Origin: DATGMB01 sp035293845
GTDB lineage: Bacteria; Acidobacteriota; Terriglobia; Bryobacterales; Bryobacteraceae
Assembly: GCA_035293845.1 (NCBI GenBank)
Contig: DATGMB010000043.1
Coordinates: forward strand, 1-42,678
Reading direction: 5' to 3'
Length of the DNA: 42,678 nt
The first letter of the stretch is position 1. The number at the start of each line of letters is the position of its first letter. The notes beneath the pieces are model-generated. The model did no database searches. It worked only from the letters and a program-made list of their open reading frames with translations, and had not been told where the DNA came from. Positions 16,104-23,939 of the stretch are shown in pieces. The position numbers and the translations under genes are program-made.

Positions 16104-17285
16104 CTATCGAACGCCCCTCGCGCTCAGGTGTGCGACGGTTTCGAGGTGATAGGTCTGGGGAAACAGGTCGACGAGCGTGAGCTGATCGAGGCGGAAGCCG
16201 GAGGCCGTCAGGCCCGCGAGATCGCGCGCGAGGGTTGCGGGATCGCACGCCACGATGGTGAGGCGGCGGGGCTGCAACTCCGCCAGGCGCTGGACGACGC
16301 CTTTGCCGATGCCGGCGCGCGGCGGATCCATCAAGACGAAATCGACAGACTGGCCGAAGCGGGCCAGGAATTCCTCGGCACTGCGCTGTTCAGGCCGCAA
16401 ATTCGCGAGACCCGCGCGCGCGGCATTGAACTGCAAATCGCGGGCGGCCCCGCCGCCGGATTCGACGGCGGTGACCTCGCGGAAGCGGCCCGCCAGCGGC
16501 AGTGAAAACAGGCCGACACCGGCGTAGAGATCGAGCGCTGTTTCTCCCTCGGCGCCGGCGAGCGCGGCGGCTACGAGCCGATCGGGCAGAAACCGGTTCA
16601 CCTGGAAGAACGAGTTGCTGCTCACGCGAAAGCGCCCCTGGTAATCGAGCGCGCCGGGCACCACGCCGGGGATTTCTTCCGCGCACCATTCGAAGAAACG
16701 GCGGGCGACGGGGCGATCGGTATCGAGCACGTTGATCTGCACCTCGCGCTCATCGGTAAAGACCTCGATGGACCGGACGAAGCGGGGCCAGCGGGGATCG
16801 CGCATCATGCCGGCGAGGGCGCGAATCGCCTCGTTGAGCTTCGGCGAGGAGATCGGGCAATGGTCAATCGGGCAGAGCCGGTGGGAGCGCGCCTCGCGAT
16901 ATCCCAGGCGGCCATGTTCGATATGCAATTGCGCGCGGTTGCGGTAACCCCAGGGGTCGGCGGCAATCACGGCGATCTCGCCGGGCGGCTCAATTTTACC
17001 GAGCCGGCGCAGCTCTTCGACCAGAATGCGGCGTTTCAGAGCGAGCTGGAATTCATACGGCGCGTGCTGGTAATGGCAGCCGCCGCAGCGGCCGAAATAG
17101 GGACACAGGGCGGTCACCCGCTGGGGAGCCGCGTCGACGACTTCGAGCGTATCGGCCCGCACGAGGCCTGGCTTTTCGTGACGCGCGCGCGCGCGAATCC
17201 GCTCGCCAGGAAGCACAAACGGCGTGAATACAATGCGGCCGTTCAGACGCGCAAGGCCCTCGCCTCCGTACACCAGCTTTTCCAC
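16104..17285 (-). CDS. rlmD: TRAM-domain 23S rRNA (uracil-C5)-methyltransferase, RlmD/RumA type
   Basis: The 393-residue protein starts with a TRAM domain (EKLVYGGEGLARLNGRIVF...), then the four cysteines of the [4Fe-4S] cluster (C61, C67 and C70 in CPYFGRCGGC, and C138 in LCPIDHC), and a C-terminal SAM-dependent methyltransferase domain (DLYAGVGLFSLPLA, VLMDPPRAGIG, IVACDPATLARD with the catalytic Cys). The family methylates C5 of uridines in rRNA, or in tRNA for some members; the exact site cannot be told from sequence. The GTG at 17285 is the only standard start; the preceding in-frame codons (SNFEVT before VEKLV) look homologous, so a non-standard start slightly upstream is possible. It diverges from trpS 44 bases away. 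Confidence 0.9.
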   Translation of the reverse strand: MEKLVYGGEGLARLNGRIVFTPFVLPGERIRARARHEKPGLVRADTLEVVDAAPQRVTALCPYFGRCGGCHYQHAPYEFQLALKRRILVEELRRLGKIEPPGEIAVIAADPWGYRNRAQLHIEHGRLGYREARSHRLCPIDHCPISSPKLNEAIRALAGMMRDPRWPRFVRSIEVFTDEREVQINVLDTDRPVARRFFEWCAEEIPGVVPGALDYQGRFRVSSNSFFQVNRFLPDRLVAAALAGAEGETALDLYAGVGLFSLPLAGRFREVTAVESGGGAARDLQFNAARAGLANLRPEQRSAEEFLARFGQSVDFVLMDPPRAGIGKGVVQRLAELQPRRLTIVACDPATLARDLAGLTASGFRLDQLTLVDLFPQTYHLETVAHLSARGVR

Positions 17286-17329
17286 CGTGACTTCGAAATT
17301 GCTTACGATAAAGAATTACTCCCCTTACC

Positions 17330-18313
17330 ATGAGAACACGAGTCTTTTCCGGAATGCAGCCCACCGGAAACCTGCACATAGGAAATTATTTGGGGGCGCT
17401 CAAGAACTGGGTGCGCATCCAGCACGAATACGAGTGCATATTCTGCATCGTGGACCTGCATGCCATCACACTCTATCAGGAGCCGGCGGAGCTGCGCGGC
17501 AAGATCGAGGAAATCGCGGCGCTCTACCTTGCGGCGGGGATCGATCCCAAGGTGAGCGCAGTCATGGTCCAATCGGCGGTGCCGGCCCATGCGGAGCTGG
17601 CCTGGATGCTGACCTGCGTAACGCCGGTGGGCTGGCTCGAGCGCATGACGCAGTACAAAGCGAAGGCGGCAAAGCAGGAGTCGGTCGGAGACGGGCTGCT
17701 GCAGTATCCGGTGCTGATGGCGGCGGACATTCTGCTCTACCAGGCGGGAATCGTGCCGGTAGGTGAGGATCAGGCGCAGCATCTCGAGTTGACCCGCGAT
17801 ATCGCGCAGCGCTTCAACAGCCTGTATGGCGATTTCTTCGTGATGCCGGGCACGAGCCTGCCCGCAGTCGGCGCGCGCATCATGGGGCTGGACGATCCAA
17901 CGCAGAAGATGAGCAAGTCGGCCACCGGCGCGCACCATGCGGTAGGGCTCCTGGACCCGCCGGAGAAGGTCCGCAAGACGATCATGCGGGCGACCACCGA
18001 TTCGAACCCGGCGGTGGACTTTACCACGGCGGGGCCGGGCGTCCTCAATCTCCTGGCGATCTACCAGGCCTTCACCGGTGCGAGTGAGGAGGAGATGAAA
18101 TCCAAGTTCACGGGGATGCGTTACGGCGATCTGAAAAAGCAGGTCGCCGAAGTAACGGTGGCCCACCTGGAGCCGTTCCAGGAGCGCTACCGGCAGATCC
18201 GGTCCGAACCCGGATATCTGGCGAGGGTGCTGCGGGAGGGCGCGGAGCGCGTGGCTCCCATCGCCGAGAAGACCTTGCAGGCAGTGAAGGAGCGGATGGG
18301 ACTTTATGCATAA
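17330..18313 (+). CDS. trpS: Tryptophan--tRNA ligase
   Basis: This 327-residue class I aminoacyl-tRNA synthetase charges tRNA-Trp. It shows the HIGN motif (H16-N19 in MQPTGNLHIGNYLGALKNW) and the KMSKS loop at 193-197 (DDPTQKMSKS), with the tryptophan-pocket and dimer regions (PVLMAADILLYQA, VPVGEDQAQHLELTRDIA) between them. The length is standard for bacterial TrpRS. It overlaps the next gene by eight bases, so the two are probably co-transcribed. The 44-base gap to the divergent rlmD gene must contain both promoters or be bypassed. Confidence 0.98.
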   Translation: MRTRVFSGMQPTGNLHIGNYLGALKNWVRIQHEYECIFCIVDLHAITLYQEPAELRGKIEEIAALYLAAGIDPKVSAVMVQSAVPAHAELAWMLTCVTPVGWLERMTQYKAKAAKQESVGDGLLQYPVLMAADILLYQAGIVPVGEDQAQHLELTRDIAQRFNSLYGDFFVMPGTSLPAVGARIMGLDDPTQKMSKSATGAHHAVGLLDPPEKVRKTIMRATTDSNPAVDFTTAGPGVLNLLAIYQAFTGASEEEMKSKFTGMRYGDLKKQVAEVTVAHLEPFQERYRQIRSEPGYLARVLREGAERVAPIAEKTLQAVKERMGLYA

Positions 18314-18737
18314 GGCGCGGATGCTCTTCGCCGCGGCGCTGCTCTGCCTGGCGCCGCTGCTGCAGGCACAGACCGGGGATATCGAGCGGGTATTGCAAGA
18401 GTCTCAGGCGGCATGGAATCGCGGGGACCTGGCGGCGTTCGCGTCTTATTACGACGATTCGCCGCAGACGACGTTCATCGGCCGGGAAGTCGTGCGCGGC
18501 GGAGTGCAGGCGATCCTGGACCGGTATCGCCGGGCCTATCCGACGCGAGAAGCAATGGGCACGCTTGCGTTTTCGGAGATCGAAGTGCGGCCTTTGGCGG
18601 ACCGGGTCGCGCTCGCGACCGGCAAATTCACGCTCCACCGCAGCGCGGCCGGCGGCGGCGAGGCTTCCGGGAGATTTACGCTGGTGCTGGTACGGCGCGC
18701 GGCGGGGTGGAAGATTATTCACGACCACACGAGTTAG
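18306..18737 (+). CDS. Exported NTF2-like (DUF4440-type) protein
   Basis: The 143-residue protein has a clear signal peptide (HKARMLFAAALLCLAPLLQAQ) and then an NTF2-like domain: helix DIERVLQESQAAWNRGDLAAFASYY, the FIGREVVRGGVQAILDRYRRAYP region and the sheet ending GWKIIHDHTS. This HDHTS ending is common in DUF4440/SgcJ-type proteins. It is expected in the periplasm; its ligand or activity is unknown. It overlaps the end of trpS by eight bases and lies 45 bases before the next exported protein, suggesting one transcript. Confidence 0.8.
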   Translation: MHKARMLFAAALLCLAPLLQAQTGDIERVLQESQAAWNRGDLAAFASYYDDSPQTTFIGREVVRGGVQAILDRYRRAYPTREAMGTLAFSEIEVRPLADRVALATGKFTLHRSAAGGGEASGRFTLVLVRRAAGWKIIHDHTS

Positions 18738-18782
18738 CGCGTGCCGCGTACCAAGGCAGAGCCACATGCTAAAAGAGAACTG

Positions 18783-19373
18783 ATGAAATGGGCCCGTCTG
18801 TTCGGCGCAATGGTCTTCCTGGGATCTCTGGCGCTCGCCGCCGAACCGGCGCCGCCGGCCGCGGCGAAGTTTCTGGGCCTTTTCGACCGGCTTCGCACCG
18901 CAGAGGCCGCGCGGGCGCACGGAACTCCGCAGCACGTGGCGTTTCAATTCTCCGATGGCGAGATCAACGAGTACATGAAATACGCGCTGCGAACGGCGCC
19001 ACGCCCCGGACTCGAGTCGGTCTCGGTGAAGATCTTTCCGCAAAACTACGTCTCCACCCTGAGCGTGGTGGATTTCGATGCGGTGGAGCGCTGGAAGCCG
19101 GGGACGATTCCTGGGGTGCTCCGTCCCGTGCTGAATGGCAAGAAGACGATCTGGGTGGATTACCGGTTTCAGGCCGATAACGCGAAGATCACATTCAGTG
19201 TGGAGAAGGCGTATTATCAGGCGGTGCGCCTTCCGGCGTTCCTCGTAGAGAAGATGATCGGGATCGTGGCGGCGCGGCAGCCGGAGAAGTACGATACCAC
19301 CAAGCCGCTCCCGCTGCCGTTCGGTTTGAGGAGAGTCTGGACCGCGGGCCACACCATCTCAGGCGAAAACTGA
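18783..19373 (+). CDS. Exported protein of unknown function
   Basis: I place the start at ATG 18783 because it opens a signal peptide (KWARLFGAMVFLGSLALAAEP); a GTG at 18741 would add a charged stretch ahead of it. The 196-residue product shows no motif that I can assign with confidence. The sequence pattern FSDGEINEYMKYAL followed by alternating strands (SVSVKIFPQNYVSTLSVVDFD, KTIWVDYRFQ, KITFSVEKAYYQ) is reminiscent of lipid-binding DUF2993/LmeA-like proteins, but this is only a resemblance. It probably resides in the periplasm. It is the last gene after trpS and the NTF2-like gene and ends five bases from the convergent glycosyltransferase gene. Confidence 0.7.
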   Translation: MKWARLFGAMVFLGSLALAAEPAPPAAAKFLGLFDRLRTAEAARAHGTPQHVAFQFSDGEINEYMKYALRTAPRPGLESVSVKIFPQNYVSTLSVVDFDAVERWKPGTIPGVLRPVLNGKKTIWVDYRFQADNAKITFSVEKAYYQAVRLPAFLVEKMIGIVAARQPEKYDTTKPLPLPFGLRRVWTAGHTISGEN

Positions 19374-19378
19374 GCGCG

Positions 19379-20515
19379 TCAGCAGGCGTCCTGGAGCGCG
19401 CGAAGGGTCAGTTCCGCGGTTTTGCGCCATGGAAATTCGGCGGCGCGGCGCGGGCCGGCAAACGCCAGGCGGACACGCAGGCCGTCGTCATCGAGAAGCC
19501 GCAGAATCGCCGCCGATATGGCGGATGGGTCGTGGGGGTCGAACTGCAGCGCAGCATCGCCGGCAATGCTGCTGAGGGGCTCGATGGCCGAACACGCCGT
19601 GGGAACGCCGGCCGCCATGGCCTCCAGCACAGGGAGTCCGAAGCCTTCGAATAGGGACGGGTAGATGAACGCCGCAGCGCGCGCGAAGAGATCGTGGAGG
19701 TCCGCCAAGGGAATCCAGCCGGGGAATTCGACCGCATCGCGCAGGCCCAGGCTGTCGCGGAGCTTGTGGAGCGGACTGGTCGAGAAACCGTGAAGTCCGC
19801 AGATGACGAGCCGGAGCTGCGGGCGCGAGCGGCGAACCTCGGCGAATGCGCGCAACAGGCCATCGAGATTCTTGTGCGGGTGCAAGGTCGAAACACACAG
19901 CAGGAACGGCTCGGGGCGGCGGCGCGCGGCGATATCGAAGAATGCCTCGTTGACCCCCAGGGGAGCGACGCGAATCCTGGATTCGGGCAGGCCGTAATAG
20001 CGCCGCAGGTCGCAGGCCGTGGCTCCCGAATCGGCCAGGAGCAATCTGGAGAGGTGCGCGGACCAATAGAGAAGGAACCGCCAGACCGGAAGGTCGAACC
20101 ATCGGAAAAACTCCGGATGCCTCTTATGCTGCAAGTCGTGAAAAACCGTCACTTGCGGGCAACTGGCGGCAAGCGGAGCGGTAAACCCCGGATTGAGCAG
20201 CACATCGAGACGCAAGCGGGCCGCGGCGAGCGGGAGCGCCAACTGCTCCCAGAGGATGCGGGCGGGCCGCACCACGGCGCGAACGGGTTGCGGGACGACC
20301 TCGAAATTTGGGCTCTCCGGCGCCAAATTGCGGCCGGTCTCGCGGTTGGTGAACACGAAATACCGGTTTCGCGAATCGATTCCGGCAAGGCTGCGCAACA
20401 GGTTCCGAAGATAGGTTTCGGTGCCGCCGACCCCTCCGGGAATCAGATAGAGCGCATTCACCCCGATGCGCAGGGGCGCGGACCGCGTGGACGGGTTACA
20501 CTCCGGCACGGCCAT
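19379..20515 (-). CDS. Glycosyltransferase family 4
   Basis: The start at 20515 gives a 378-residue GT-B enzyme opening LRIGVNALYLIPGGVGGTETY, a typical GT4 N-terminal glycine loop. The C-terminal nucleotide-sugar domain shows LLCVSTLHPHKNLDGLLRAF and the E-x7-E motif region AFIYPSLFEGFGLPVLEA, the retaining GT4 signature. An in-frame extension upstream would run inside the preceding gene and shows no homology. The start overlaps the end of the upstream GT4 gene by 20 bases, so the two are one operon. It likely builds a surface glycan together with the neighbouring gmd product; donor (perhaps GDP-mannose or a GDP-deoxyhexose) is inferred from context only. Confidence 0.92.
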   Translation of the reverse strand: MAVPECNPSTRSAPLRIGVNALYLIPGGVGGTETYLRNLLRSLAGIDSRNRYFVFTNRETGRNLAPESPNFEVVPQPVRAVVRPARILWEQLALPLAAARLRLDVLLNPGFTAPLAASCPQVTVFHDLQHKRHPEFFRWFDLPVWRFLLYWSAHLSRLLLADSGATACDLRRYYGLPESRIRVAPLGVNEAFFDIAARRRPEPFLLCVSTLHPHKNLDGLLRAFAEVRRSRPQLRLVICGLHGFSTSPLHKLRDSLGLRDAVEFPGWIPLADLHDLFARAAAFIYPSLFEGFGLPVLEAMAAGVPTACSAIEPLSSIAGDAALQFDPHDPSAISAAILRLLDDDGLRVRLAFAGPRRAAEFPWRKTAELTLRALQDAC

Positions 20516-21653
20516 CGACCTGTTCAAAAAACTCCAGGGATTCGCGGGCGCAGCGCTCCCACGTGAACTCTCTCGCGCGCAGGCGTCCCGCACGGGCGAG
20601 CGTGGAGCAGCGGGTCTCAGACGTAAGGAGCCGGAGGAGCGCCGCCCGGACGGCCTCGACGCTGCGCGGTTCGACCAATTCCGCCGCATCCGCAGCCAGC
20701 TCGGGGAGCGACGAGACGGCGGACGTCAATACCGGAACGCCCGCCGCAAGGGCCTGCGCGACTGGGAAGCCGAAGCCCTCATAGAGGGAGATATAAGCGA
20801 ACAATGTAGCGCCCGCGAACAGCGCAGGCATGTGGGCTTCCGGCACGTAACCGAGATAGCGGACGTCGGAACCCAACGATTGCAAGCGGCTCTTCAGGTT
20901 TGCCGACGACCAACCCGCCGGTCCGGCAACAACGAGCATATATTGCTGCCGCACTTCGGCAGGCAGCAATTCATAGGCATCCAGCAGGGTCGCCAGATTC
21001 TTGCGAGGCTCGAGTGTACCTACGCAGAGCACATATTCGCGGTCGAGGCCGTAGAGGGAGCGGACTCTCCCGGCGGTCTCGGCGGCGGCATCGAAGTACG
21101 GCTGCGGAATTCCCGGATAGATCACCCGGATGCGCCGTGGATCGAGGCCGAGGAGCCGCACGGCGTCATTGCGGGTGCTTTCCGAGATCGCGATCAGCCC
21201 GGCAGCGCGTTTCCAGATGCGCTCGGCGAATGCTTTTTCGGCGGCTACGTTCGAGCGCGTATGGCACTCGGGCATCAGCCAGCAGGTCGCATCGTACAGA
21301 GTGGCGGTCAGACCAAGGCGGCGCGGCGGGTTCAGAAGCTTGCTGGAATGAAAAATGCCGGCATCGCGAGCGGCCCAATCCAGCAGATGGTTCGGCACGA
21401 GATTCAATCCGTGCCATGCCGCCAGCCGGCCGAACGTGGCATAAGTCCCACAGACGGAGCGCTCGTGGTCTAACTCGCCAGGCACCGTGAGATAGGGAAA
21501 GACGCGGACGCGCAGACCAGCCCGTTGAAGGTGAAGGATCCAGTGGTGAAGATAATTTTTCACACCCGCGCTTCGGAACAGCAGGGGGACGCCGTCGATC
21601 CATACGCGCGGAGCGCGGGTTATCTGTTCCATACGGTGATTGTCCTGGGCCAT
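20496..21653 (-). CDS. Glycosyltransferase family 4
   Basis: This is the first of two overlapping GT4 genes. From ATG 21653 it encodes 385 residues; ATG 21632 is an alternative, and neither has a strong ribosome site. Motifs are PRVWIDGVPLLFRSAGVKNY at the N-terminus, YVLCVGTLEPRKNLATLL at the start of the C-terminal Rossmann domain, and LFAYISLYEGFGFPVAQALA, the GT4 donor-binding signature. Residues such as the HSSKLL and TLYDATCWLMP stretches resemble mannosyl/rhamnosyl transferases of capsule or exopolysaccharide clusters. It diverges from gmd across a 118-base intergenic region. Confidence 0.92.
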   Translation of the reverse strand: MAQDNHRMEQITRAPRVWIDGVPLLFRSAGVKNYLHHWILHLQRAGLRVRVFPYLTVPGELDHERSVCGTYATFGRLAAWHGLNLVPNHLLDWAARDAGIFHSSKLLNPPRRLGLTATLYDATCWLMPECHTRSNVAAEKAFAERIWKRAAGLIAISESTRNDAVRLLGLDPRRIRVIYPGIPQPYFDAAAETAGRVRSLYGLDREYVLCVGTLEPRKNLATLLDAYELLPAEVRQQYMLVVAGPAGWSSANLKSRLQSLGSDVRYLGYVPEAHMPALFAGATLFAYISLYEGFGFPVAQALAAGVPVLTSAVSSLPELAADAAELVEPRSVEAVRAALLRLLTSETRCSTLARAGRLRAREFTWERCARESLEFFEQVDGRAGV

Positions 21654-21771
21654 CAGGGGAATGGTCCGCGGTTGGCTATTAATCCGCAACATAGCACATT
21701 GCGGCAGGGCGCCACACCGGGGGCTACCAAAGAAGGAGGCGCAACGAAGCGCGCTATACTGGCCGTGTCGA

Positions 21772-22791
21772 ATGGCCAAACGGGCGCTGATCACAGGCAT
21801 AACGGGACAGGACGGCTCCTATCTTGCCGAACTGCTTCTCGCGAAGGGCTATGAGGTACATGGAATTGTCCGAAGAGTGGCGCTGGAGGATCCGGCGCAC
21901 CGGCTGGTGCGTTTGGAATCTTTCCGCGACCGGCTGCGCCTGCACGCGGGTTCGATCGAAAGCTTCGCCAGCATCTTCAAAGTAGTCTCGGAGTCGAGGC
22001 CGGACGAGTGCTACCATCTGGCCGCGCAGAGCTTCGTCAGCTACTCGTTCGACGACGAATTTTCCACCTTCAACACAAACATTAACGGCACCCATTTTCT
22101 GCTCGCAGCCTTGCGGCAGATCGTTCCCGAATGCCGGTTCTACTTTGCCGGATCGAGCGAGATGTTCGGACAGGCCGAGGAAGTGCCGCAGTCGGAGAAG
22201 ACCCCATTCCACCCGCGATCGAGCTACGGAATCAGCAAGGTTTGCGGCTTCGACTTGACCCGGAATTACCGCGAGGCCTATGGCACGTTCGCCGCCAGCG
22301 GAATTCTGTTCAACCACGAGTCGCCGCGGCGCGGCTTTGAATTCGTCACGCGCAAGATCACTTCCGGAATCGCCCGGATCCTGGCCGGCAAGCAGCACGA
22401 ATTGCGGCTGGGCAACCTCGAAGCCAGACGGGACTGGGGTCACGCGAAAGAGTACGTCGAGGCCATGTGGATGATGCTGCAGCAACCGGAGCCGGACGAT
22501 TACGTGGTGGGCACCGGCGAGACCCACACGGTCCGGGAATTCGCAGAAATTGCATTTGACTGCGCGGGACTCGATTACCGGAAATACGTCCGGAACGATC
22601 CCGAGCTGTTCCGGCCGGCCGAGGTCAATATTCTGCTCGCGGACCCGTCGAAAGCGCGGGCCAGGCTGGGGTGGATGCACCGGACTTCCTTTCCCGAGCT
22701 CGTCCGGGAAATGGTGGCTGCGGACTGCCTGGCCCAGGGCATCGATACACGAATCGATGTGAAGCCCAGGGCCGGGGATGCCGTCGCGTGA
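21772..22791 (+). CDS. gmd: GDP-mannose 4,6-dehydratase
   Basis: The start at 21772 (MAKRALITGITGQDGSY) gives a 339-residue short-chain dehydrogenase with the nucleotide motif GITGQDG (9-15), the catalytic Y152-x3-K156 pair (YGISK), AGSSEMFG, and the Gmd hallmarks NHESPRRGFEFVTRKI and NLEARRDWGHAKEYVEAMW. It converts GDP-D-mannose to GDP-4-keto-6-deoxy-D-mannose, precursor of GDP-rhamnose, GDP-fucose or GDP-perosamine. No reductase or epimerase that would fix the product is visible nearby. A TATACT hexamer at 21755-21760 is a candidate -10 box; it would leave a leader of only about five bases. The stop overlaps the start of the next gene (TGATG). Confidence 0.95.
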   Translation: MAKRALITGITGQDGSYLAELLLAKGYEVHGIVRRVALEDPAHRLVRLESFRDRLRLHAGSIESFASIFKVVSESRPDECYHLAAQSFVSYSFDDEFSTFNTNINGTHFLLAALRQIVPECRFYFAGSSEMFGQAEEVPQSEKTPFHPRSSYGISKVCGFDLTRNYREAYGTFAASGILFNHESPRRGFEFVTRKITSGIARILAGKQHELRLGNLEARRDWGHAKEYVEAMWMMLQQPEPDDYVVGTGETHTVREFAEIAFDCAGLDYRKYVRNDPELFRPAEVNILLADPSKARARLGWMHRTSFPELVREMVAADCLAQGIDTRIDVKPRAGDAVA

Positions 22792-23465
22792 TGCAGGAAT
22801 GTAGAGTGGCAGCGGCCGCGAGCCTCAACCCACCGCGGCCAGGACTGCACATTCCACGCGGCTCGCGGCTCGGCGGAGCGGCACCGCCGGCCATCCGGCC
22901 TGCGGTATTCCTGGACCGGGACGGCATTCTCATCCGGGACGTACACTACTTGCGGCGGGCCTCGCAGATCGAGCTGCTGCCGGGCGTCGGCAGCTTGCGC
23001 GCATTACAAGACGCGTATTATCTCGTGATCGCGACCAACCAGTCCGGCATCGCCCGGGGCCTCCTCAGCGAGGAGGATCTGGTAGAGATTCACAACGCGC
23101 TCGCGGCAGCCCTTGCGACCGCGGGTTTGAACATCGACGCGATTTACTATTGTCCCCATCTGGAAAGCGCCGCAGTATCGGCTTATCGGACCTCCTGCGG
23201 CTGCCGCAAGCCGGCCCCCGGAATGCTCCAGCAGGCCGCGTCGGACTGGGGTATTCCATTGGGCGCCTCATGGATGATTGGAGATTCCGCGCGGGATGTC
23301 GAGGCTGGCTATGCGGCAGGTTTGGCGGGCAATTTCCTCGTGAGCGAATCGGCGGCGCGCACACAGGTGGGGCATTGCGTCCCAACCATAGAGGACGCAG
23401 TCCGATGGATCGCCTCGGAGAATCGAATTTCCGCGAGCGATTGCCGATCGGGTTTGCTAAAATAA
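22791..23465 (+). CDS. HAD-IIIA phosphatase, GmhB-like (heptose bisphosphate phosphatase)
   Basis: From ATG 22791, which shares its A with the gmd stop (TGATG), the protein has 224 residues. After a 37-residue N-terminal extension comes the HAD domain: nucleophile and acid Asp42/Asp44 in FLDRDGILIRD, TNQSGIARG (motif II), the zinc-site pattern CPH...CGCRKPAPGM, and the final acidic motif WMIGDSARDVEAGYAAG. This set fits D-glycero-D-manno-heptose 1,7-bisphosphate 7-phosphatase (GmhB) or the histidinol-phosphatase-type relatives. GmhB acts in the cytoplasm in synthesis of ADP- or GDP-heptose. Coupling to gmd suggests GDP-linked heptose or deoxyheptose chemistry, but this is inference. The extension may be untranslated if a non-ATG start is used. 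Confidence 0.85.
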   Translation: MQECRVAAAASLNPPRPGLHIPRGSRLGGAAPPAIRPAVFLDRDGILIRDVHYLRRASQIELLPGVGSLRALQDAYYLVIATNQSGIARGLLSEEDLVEIHNALAAALATAGLNIDAIYYCPHLESAAVSAYRTSCGCRKPAPGMLQQAASDWGIPLGASWMIGDSARDVEAGYAAGLAGNFLVSESAARTQVGHCVPTIEDAVRWIASENRISASDCRSGLLK

Positions 23466-23479
23466 GGAAGCAATCCAAG

Positions 23480-23555
23480 GCCACCCTAGCTCAGTTGGTA
23501 GAGCGGCTGATTCGTAATCAGCAGGTCGCCGGTTCAAGCCCGGCGGGTGGCTCCA
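23480..23555 (+). tRNA. tRNA-Thr (anticodon CGT)
   Basis: The sequence folds into a full cloverleaf: acceptor GCCACCC (23480-23486) pairs with GGGTGGC (23545-23551); the D arm is GCTC/GAGC; the anticodon stem GCTGA/TCAGC encloses the loop TTCGTAA with anticodon CGT, which reads ACG (Thr); the T arm is GCCGG-TTCAAGC-CCGGC. The discriminator base is T (23552) and CCA (23553-23555) is encoded. It follows gmhB by 14 bases and may be cut from the same transcript. Confidence 0.97.
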
Positions 23556-23939
23556 TCTTCCTTAAAATTGGGCTCTCCACTTCCCCTTGCCGTGCAGGAT
23601 TCGCGGCTGGCCGGAGCATGCGGCAGACCCGATCGCCCCACACCGAAATGCGGAGCATCCAACTTCATTTCTCCCACGGGTAGAGACGCGTTCCGTAAGA
23701 GCCCCGCGGCCAACCTCGCGATGCAGGACTCCAACTTGCGGATGTGCGCCAGCCACTGCTTCCTCGTGCCAATGCGGCCGCCGCTTTCGCACAGCGTCCA
23801 TGCAAGCGGGTCCGCGGTTTGGGCGCAGCCTCGCTGGCGCCGATTGCCGCCGGGATTGCCGTTGCGCCGGCCAGCCACATTCAACGTGTCCGCCCTGGAA
23901 AGCCATTTGGCTCCCAGGATCCCCGGATCGGCGCCGCAG
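23556..23939. other. Gap after tRNA without a supported gene
   Basis: This 384-base stretch lies between tRNA-Thr and the 3' end of the convergent TonB-dependent receptor gene. Several overlapping frames of 70-135 codons exist on both strands, but all are Arg/Pro/Ala-rich, lack ribosome sites and show no motif. It may be a decayed remnant or spacer. No strong terminator hairpin with a T-run was found for either side. tRNA 3' ends are common integration sites, but I see no integrase and no repeat of the tRNA 3' end within the window. Confidence 0.4.
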
